Shown one piece after another: positions 6,432-9,971 of a stretch of DNA of 9,971 bases (position 1 is the first letter of the stretch; every line of letters begins with the position of its first letter). The position numbers were made by a program, and so were the translations under genes. The stretch comes from Deltaproteobacteria bacterium (GTDB taxonomy: Bacteria; Desulfobacterota; GWC2-55-46; JADFVP01). Location of the stretch: assembly GCA_024275855.1 (NCBI GenBank), contig JAJRYL010000058.1, positions 1-9,971 on the forward strand, given 5' to 3'. The notes below the pieces were generated by a model. The model worked only from the letters and a program-made list of their open reading frames with translations, searched no databases and was not told the origin of the DNA.

Positions 6432-6510
6432 CTCCAGGCGGAGCCGTAAGGCTAAAAGCAGCTCGTGCAGGCTTTTGTGCCCGGCCATACCAATTAACAG
6501 AAGCCTGGAG
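6432..6510. other. Compact foldable element between cheW and the MCP gene
   Basis: This 79-bp segment begins directly after the cheW stop codon. It is bounded by perfect 8-bp inverted arms, CTCCAGGC (6432-6439) and GCCTGGAG (6503-6510). Inside are two smaller hairpins: AGCC/GGCT (6442-6445 with 6450-6453) and AAAAGC/GCTTTT (6454-6459 with 6471-6476). The result is a multi-branched, tRNA-sized fold. Alternative pairings also exist on the minus strand, because CTCCG near 6440 can pair with CGGAG near 6422. No T run follows, so it is not an obvious terminator, and it lacks tRNA T-arm features. The rest of the gap (6234-6431) shows only the possible promoter and ribosome-binding site of the MCP gene. 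Confidence 0.45.
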
Positions 6511-6511
6511 A

Positions 6512-7009
6512 TTAAGCGACGGCGACCGACTCTGTAGAGATGTCGGACAGCTCATGCCTGTTGAGTATCTTTGTAACGTCAAGCAGTATAATCAGCCTGC
6601 CGTCTATCTTGCCGACACCCTTTATGTACTCGGAATCTACATCTTTTACAATAGAAGGCGGAGGCTCTACCGTGTCGGAAGGCAGCCTTAAAACCTCGGA
6701 GACGGCATCGACTTTAAACCCGACGGTTTTGTCGTTTATATCAACTACGATTATTCTTGTGTCGTCGGTGTTCTCGTCTGCGCTAAGGCCGAACCTCTTT
6801 CTCAGGTCAAGCACCGGTATAACGCGGCCCCGCAGGTTAATAACTCCGTCTACAAACTCCGGAGCCTTAGGAACACGAGTCAGTTCCATGTGCCGTATAA
6901 TCTCCTGCACACTCAGTATGTCGAGCGAGTACTCTTCGTTACCGAGCCTGAAGGTTACCAACTGCAGGATCTCCCTGGAGTCCAGTTCTTTTTCTGTCTC
7001 TGTACCCAT
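6512..7009 (-). CDS. cheW: CheW, chemotaxis coupling protein
   Basis: CheW is a cytoplasmic adaptor that bridges MCP tips and CheA in the chemoreceptor array. The 165-aa product is a single CheW domain (about 14-152). It contains LVTFRLGNEEYSLDI, then VQEIIRH, then the conserved GVINLRGRVIPVLDLRKRFG stretch (55-74), and later RIIVVD with the second-subdomain pattern FKVDAVSEVLRLP. Length is normal. The ATG is preceded by GGGAGGA with 8 nt spacing, a good ribosome-binding site. It is separated from motB by a repeat-rich 195-bp gap and from the MCP gene by 278 bp, so it may have its own transcriptional control although no clear promoter was found. Confidence 0.96.
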   Translation of the reverse strand: MGTETEKELDSREILQLVTFRLGNEEYSLDILSVQEIIRHMELTRVPKAPEFVDGVINLRGRVIPVLDLRKRFGLSADENTDDTRIIVVDINDKTVGFKVDAVSEVLRLPSDTVEPPPSIVKDVDSEYIKGVGKIDGRLIILLDVTKILNRHELSDISTESVAVA

Positions 7010-7054
7010 TTGCTCTATCCTCCCGTGTTAGGGACTACTAAAATTGCTACACAA

Positions 7055-7090
7055 TAATTACTTAATCCAGCTTGGTAGATTAGGTAATTA
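7055..7090. repeat. Long AT-rich inverted repeat upstream of cheW
   Basis: TAATTACTTAATC (7055-7067) and GATTAGGTAATTA (7078-7090) match as inverted arms in 12 of 13 positions around a 10-nt spacer. The near end lies about 46 nt upstream of the cheW start. The single mismatch is a G-T wobble if the plus strand is read as RNA and a C-A mismatch in the minus-strand transcript, so the symmetry suits a DNA operator at least as well as an RNA hairpin. I see no convincing -35/-10 or -24/-12 promoter beside it. Confidence 0.5.
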
Positions 7091-7114
7091 CACCTCTATT
7101 ATTTGTTTTTAAAG

Positions 7115-7139
7115 TAGGGATTATTAAGAACTCTCCCTA
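7115..7139. repeat. Short inverted repeat in motB-cheW gap
   Basis: TAGGGA (7115-7120) and TCCCTA (7134-7139) form perfect 6-bp arms around a 13-nt spacer. It is the middle of three inverted repeats in the 195-bp gap between motB and cheW. No poly-T follows on either strand. The role is unknown; it may be a protein-binding site or chance. Confidence 0.35.
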
Positions 7140-7163
7140 AGTGATAGTTCGGTTATCATGTCG

Positions 7164-7198
7164 AAAACTTAAGTCCTTTTCGGATTAAAAGCCTTAAG
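7164..7198 (-). terminator. Possible weak intrinsic terminator after motB
   Basis: Minus-strand RNA shortly after the motB stop can fold CTTAAG (7198-7193) with CTTAAG (7173-7168), continuing inward with CTTTT against AAAAG across a small internal loop. TTTT (7167-7164) follows. The stem is AT-rich and the T run short, so termination would be partial at best. Confidence 0.4.
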
Positions 7199-7204
7199 AA
7201 TATA

Positions 7205-7930
7205 TTAATTTTCATGCCCTCTTCCGAGGATTTGAATATCTACACGACGGTTGCGCGCCCGCCCGCTCGTGCTTGAATTGTTCCCGACGGGCCTGAACTC
7301 GCCATAACCGGTAGCGGATAACCGCCCCGGGTCGATGCCGTGTTCTTTTATAAAAAACTTTAATATGCTAAGGGCCCTGGTTCCTGAAAGTTCCCAGTTG
7401 GACGGATACTGTTTTGTGCTTATAGGTATATTATCCGTATGCCCTTCTATCCTTACGGCGTTGGGTATTTTTTTAAGCACATTGCCTATTTCGCTTAAGA
7501 GTTCGAGGCCGGAGTCCTTAATCTCTCCACTTCCTGTCGAAAAAAGCAGGCCGTCGGGAACGCGAATAGTAACCCTGTTCTTGTCGTAAATGAGCGCGAT
7601 CTTTTTGTTCGTCTTTATCTGCTCGACGGCGGAGATAATCTCCTTGTAGTCGGTTGAAAAAGCGCTGTTGAACTTATCGGAGATAGAACTGCTCCGGGTG
7701 GAGACGAACTCGGACTCTTCTATAATTTTTTTAGGTGCGTACTCGGCGGGATTAAAGGCTCTGGCGAGCGACTCGCTCATCTTGAGGTACTTTCCCTCGT
7801 TAACGGAACTTATAGCGTACATAGCGGTGAAAAAAGCGAAAAGAAGCGTTATGAAATCCGCGTAAGAGACCACCCACCTCTCGTGGTTTTGACCATGATC
7901 CGCCTCTCTTTTTTTTCTTGTGCGTGCCAT
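7205..7930 (-). CDS. motB: MotB/PomB/MotD-type flagellar stator protein
   Basis: MotB is the stator subunit that anchors the MotA channel to peptidoglycan and supplies the ion-binding aspartate. The 241-aa product has a basic cytoplasmic N-terminus, then one membrane segment (about 20-42) with the key acidic residue D25 in SYADFITLLFAFF. A periplasmic linker/plug region follows (about 45-115). The OmpA-like peptidoglycan-binding domain spans about 118-236, with EGHTDN (162-167), NWELSGTRA (178-186) and NRRVDI (227-232). The segment YADFITLLFAFF is close in style to MotD of the MotC/MotD pair, which fits the MotA-like partner upstream. Length is slightly short for the family but all parts are present. 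The ribosome-binding site is weak, consistent with translation coupled to motA. Confidence 0.96.
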   Translation of the reverse strand: MARTRKKREADHGQNHERWVVSYADFITLLFAFFTAMYAISSVNEGKYLKMSESLARAFNPAEYAPKKIIEESEFVSTRSSSISDKFNSAFSTDYKEIISAVEQIKTNKKIALIYDKNRVTIRVPDGLLFSTGSGEIKDSGLELLSEIGNVLKKIPNAVRIEGHTDNIPISTKQYPSNWELSGTRALSILKFFIKEHGIDPGRLSATGYGEFRPVGNNSSTSGRARNRRVDIQILGRGHEN

Positions 7931-7946
7931 GTAATGGTACCTGTAT

Positions 7947-8711
7947 TCAGGCCGGGCGCTTTTTATCGGACTCTCTTAAAAAGCCGATCAGTTTTTCCTT
8001 CAAGCGCCTCGGGTTCTCACCCTCGGAGAGCGCGACAAGCCCTTCCGTTATCAATTCGTTAACTATCATCTCTTCACGGATCTTCACCCTTATCTTGCCT
8101 GCTACCGGAAGCCAGAAGAGGTTAGCGGAGCCGACACCGTAAATCGTAGCGACAAAAGCCACCGCTATTCCGGCGCCAAGCTTTTCAGGCTCCGCCAGGT
8201 TCTCCATAACATGAATAAGCCCGAGCACGGCGCCGAGTATACCTATGGTAGGGGCGTACCCGCCCGCGGACTCGTACACCTTTGCCGAAGAGTTGTTGTA
8301 CTCTTCGCTGTACTCCATCTCTATTTCGAGAATCTCTCTGGTAAGCCTCGGTTCCGTACCGTCAACCACAAGCTGAAGCCCCTTTTTAAAAAAAGGATTC
8401 TCCATCTTCTTCAAACGGCTTTCAAGGGCGAGCAGGCCCTCTTTACGGGCGATATCCGAAAACCTGACAATATCCTCGACAACGGACATCGGATTAACAG
8501 ACGAGTTCATAAAAATAAGACGTCCGTTCTTTATTGCGTTGATTACTGTTTTACGAGGGTAGGTCAGGAAGACGGCTCCGAGAGTGCCGCCTATTACGAT
8601 TACCGCTGCGGTAAATTGAGATATAGAGTGGAGCGAACCGCCTTCAAGAAGCATGCCCCCGACTATAGCGCCAAGACCGAGCGCGATACCTATAATGCTT
8701 AATAGATCCAT
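7947..8711 (-). CDS. motA: MotA/PomA/MotC-type flagellar stator protein
   Basis: MotA forms the inner-membrane stator channel with MotB. Ion flow through the complex drives rotation of the rotor via FliG. The 254-aa product has four predicted membrane segments: about 4-22, 33-50, 148-168 and 182-203. A cytoplasmic loop between segments 2 and 3 contains ARKEGLLALE (88-97), the region of the charged residues that contact FliG in known MotA proteins. P154 at the start of segment 3 (GYAPTIGILG) and P202 at the end of segment 4 match the conserved stator prolines. The N-terminus MDLLSIIGIALG is typical of the PomA/MotC branch. I cannot tell from sequence reading whether protons or sodium are used. 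The ribosome-binding site before ATG is poor. It ends 16 nt before motB, so the two are almost surely co-transcribed. Confidence 0.96.
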   Translation of the reverse strand: MDLLSIIGIALGLGAIVGGMLLEGGSLHSISQFTAAVIVIGGTLGAVFLTYPRKTVINAIKNGRLIFMNSSVNPMSVVEDIVRFSDIARKEGLLALESRLKKMENPFFKKGLQLVVDGTEPRLTREILEIEMEYSEEYNNSSAKVYESAGGYAPTIGILGAVLGLIHVMENLAEPEKLGAGIAVAFVATIYGVGSANLFWLPVAGKIRVKIREEMIVNELITEGLVALSEGENPRRLKEKLIGFLRESDKKRPA

Positions 8712-8747
8712 ACAACATCAAGCTTTCCCTTATGCTTGTAACCAGCA

Positions 8748-8791
8748 CCGGTCTCTTCCGGCGTGCAGCGCTAAAACGCGAGAGAGACCGG
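8748..8791. repeat. Inverted repeat/hairpin between cheB and motA
   Basis: CCGGTCTCT (8748-8756) and AGAGACCGG (8783-8791) are perfect 9-bp inverted arms around a 26-nt spacer. The spacer holds a further GCGT/ACGC pairing (8761-8764 with 8775-8778). On the minus-strand transcript it lies 41 nt after the cheB stop and 36 nt before the motA start. No T run follows on either strand, so a classical intrinsic terminator is not supported. It could be an operator, an RNA-stability or processing hairpin separating cheB from motAB, or a factor-dependent stop. Confidence 0.6.
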
Positions 8792-8831
8792 AGAAGATAA
8801 AAGCTGCAAGTTTAAACCGGTGAGAGTTTGT

Positions 8832-9902
8832 TTAAATCATATTCACAATTTCGCCGGCAATAAGATCGAGCGGGGCAATCTTATCGGCTATGCCGGCCTC
8901 GATCACGGCCTTTGGCATTCCGTACACCGTACAGGTCGCTTCGTTCTGCACAAGTGTTTTGCCGCCTTTGTCCCTTATAAGCGTCATACCGTCGAGCCCG
9001 TCGTGCCCCATGCCGGTAAGTATTACACCGAGAGACCGGCCCGGGTACGCCTCGGCAACCGAAGTCATCATAATATCTATTGCCGGTTTGTAGAGTGAAT
9101 TGAACGGGTCGTCGCTGATTTCTATCGTAAAGTTGGTAACGCCTCGTCTTTTAACCCTTGTCTGTCTTCCACCCGGAGAGACGTATATGTTGCCGCTTTC
9201 AAGCTTGTCCCCGTCCGCGGCCTCTTTTACCGTAAGGGCCGAGAGGCTGTTGAGCCTTTCGGCAAAGGCGTGCGTAAAGGCGGCGGGCATGTGAACGGAG
9301 ACGATAAAAGAGGTGGAAAGGTCGCCGGGCAGTTTCTGTAAAACCTCCTGCACGGCACGCGGCCCTCCGGTTGAGGCGCCAATTGCGACTATAGCCATCT
9401 TCTGAGTGGCAAAGCTCTTTCTGCGGGGCGCGGCAGAACTTAACGGAGGTGTTATTACCGCGCTCGAACCTTTCCTGGCCGAAGTCTTACGTAAAAGCCC
9501 GCCTTTGCTTCTGGCTACGACTTTAAGTTTGTCAACGAGTTCGTCGCGTATCTTCATTACGTCAAGAGCCGACGAAACAAGGTTTTTCGCTAAAAAATCG
9601 ACCGCGCCCTTGTCGAGCGCGTCGAGCGTGGCCTGCGCGCCTTCCGTAGTAAGAGAACTTACCACGAGAATAGGGGTAGGCCGCTTCGCCATGATCGCCT
9701 CTATAGTCTCTATACCGTTCATACGAGGCATTTCGACATCCATAGTAATAACATCGGGCTTAAGCTCAAGGGCAAGCTCCAACCCCTCTTGCCCGTCGCG
9801 CGCGGTGCCGATTACTTCAAATGTCGGTTCCGACTCTACCATCTGACGAATTATTCTGCGCATAAAAGCGGAATCGTCAACTATTAAAACCTTTTTTTTC
9901 AA
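8832..9902 (-). CDS. cheB: CheB, chemotaxis protein-glutamate methylesterase/deamidase
   Basis: CheB removes methyl groups from, and deamidates, MCP glutamyl/glutaminyl residues, resetting receptor sensitivity when phosphorylated by CheA. The 356-aa product has the usual two-domain layout. The receiver domain (about 1-125) shows acidic residues D9/D10, phospho-acceptor D55 in TMDVEMPRMNG, and K105. A linker of roughly 40 residues rich in Ser, Arg and Lys follows. The catalytic domain (about 168-355) carries the triad: S177 in GASTGGP, H204 in SVHMPAAFT and D301 in TGMGHDG. Length matches the family. The start is TTG at 9902, preceded by GGAG 5 nt upstream, and it gives the expected MKKKVLIVDDS beginning. 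One oddity is that the residue after K105 is Asn, where receivers usually have Pro. No cheR or cheY is present in the window. Confidence 0.96.
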   Translation of the reverse strand: MKKKVLIVDDSAFMRRIIRQMVESEPTFEVIGTARDGQEGLELALELKPDVITMDVEMPRMNGIETIEAIMAKRPTPILVVSSLTTEGAQATLDALDKGAVDFLAKNLVSSALDVMKIRDELVDKLKVVARSKGGLLRKTSARKGSSAVITPPLSSAAPRRKSFATQKMAIVAIGASTGGPRAVQEVLQKLPGDLSTSFIVSVHMPAAFTHAFAERLNSLSALTVKEAADGDKLESGNIYVSPGGRQTRVKRRGVTNFTIEISDDPFNSLYKPAIDIMMTSVAEAYPGRSLGVILTGMGHDGLDGMTLIRDKGGKTLVQNEATCTVYGMPKAVIEAGIADKIAPLDLIAGEIVNMI

Positions 9903-9926
9903 TGACTCTCCAATCGGTGTTTTACA

Positions 9927-9971
9927 TTAGTGGGCGTATCTGGCCGCCGAAGTATCGATAAAACCGGATAC
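9927..9971 (-). CDS. cheA: CheA histidine kinase, C-terminal end (partial)
   Basis: One minus-strand frame entering the window edge reads VSGFIDTSAARYAH and stops with TAA at 9929-9927, 24 nt before cheB. The start resembles the end of the CheW-like regulatory domain of CheA, where a 'LILDV.G(L/F)I' strand precedes a short tail. A cheA gene directly before cheB is a common arrangement. Only 14 codons are visible and the other two frames are also open this close to the edge, so the call rests on a short motif plus context. If right, this is the kinase that phosphorylates the CheB receiver domain encoded next. Confidence 0.6.
   Translation of the reverse strand, partial: VSGFIDTSAARYAH

Noticed and set aside
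6432..6510. tRNA or cyclic-di-GMP riboswitch interpretation of the branched element
   Set aside because: No GGTTCGANTCC-like T arm, no anticodon-arm layout, and none of the conserved GEMM core sequences are present on either strand.
6361..6582. Small minus-strand open frame overlapping the cheW 3' end and the following gap
   Set aside because: It starts inside cheW in another frame, has no ribosome-binding site that I can support, and no family resemblance. The open gap portion is noted only as possible structure.
8803..8820. Sigma-54-like CCGGTTTAAACTTGCA between cheB and motA
   Set aside because: The GG to GC spacing is 9 nt rather than 10, and spacing is the strictest feature of these promoters.
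9406..9846. Plus-strand open frame of 146 codons opposite cheB
   Set aside because: It mirrors the CheB linker and receiver; composition is Ser/Arg/Ile-rich antisense type and there is no convincing independent signal.
1..9971. A wholly new defence or mobile system
   Set aside because: Every sizeable minus-strand gene matches a known chemotaxis, motility or related family; no transposase, integrase, toxin-antitoxin, CRISPR or phage gene was seen.

Overview
The window is a chemotaxis and flagellar gene cluster. Every convincing gene lies on the minus strand, so it is read from high to low coordinates. P-ring assembly (FlgA), distal-rod proteins (FlgF, FlgG), sigma-54-type (-24/-12) promoters and a CheA/CheB/CheW/MCP system point to a flagellated Gram-negative bacterium with polar-type flagellar regulation. 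I infer Desulfobacterota (former Deltaproteobacteria) or a nearby phylum such as Nitrospirota. The sequence alone does not settle the genus.

Layout in transcription order: the last 14 codons of a probable cheA (9971-9927); cheB (9902-8832); motA (8711-7947) and motB (7930-7205), 16 nt apart; a 195-bp gap with three inverted repeats; cheW (7009-6512); a 278-bp gap with a compact foldable element; a methyl-accepting chemotaxis protein gene (6233-4150) broken by a -1 frame change inside its HAMP domain; an HDOD-domain gene (4064-3213) ending at a clear intrinsic terminator (3184-3143). A second block follows: a sigma-54-type promoter touching that terminator; a small membrane-anchored coiled-coil protein resembling DUF2802/SwrB (3056-2595); another sigma-54-type promoter (2440-2424); then flgF, flgG and flgA. 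flgA stops at 27, and the next gene of this usual order (flgH) would lie outside the window.

Together the first block covers signal input (MCP), coupling (CheW to CheA), adaptation (CheB) and torque generation (MotA/MotB stator). The second block builds the distal rod and helps form the P ring. The HDOD protein and the coiled-coil protein are the two genes without a textbook job here.

Most of the window is ordinary flagellar biology, and I see no mobile element, CRISPR array, tRNA or rRNA. The points that deserve a second look are the frame break in the MCP, its two tandem PilJ-like sensor modules, the abutting terminator and sigma-54 promoter, the SwrB-like protein, and the structured intergenic elements around cheW and motA.
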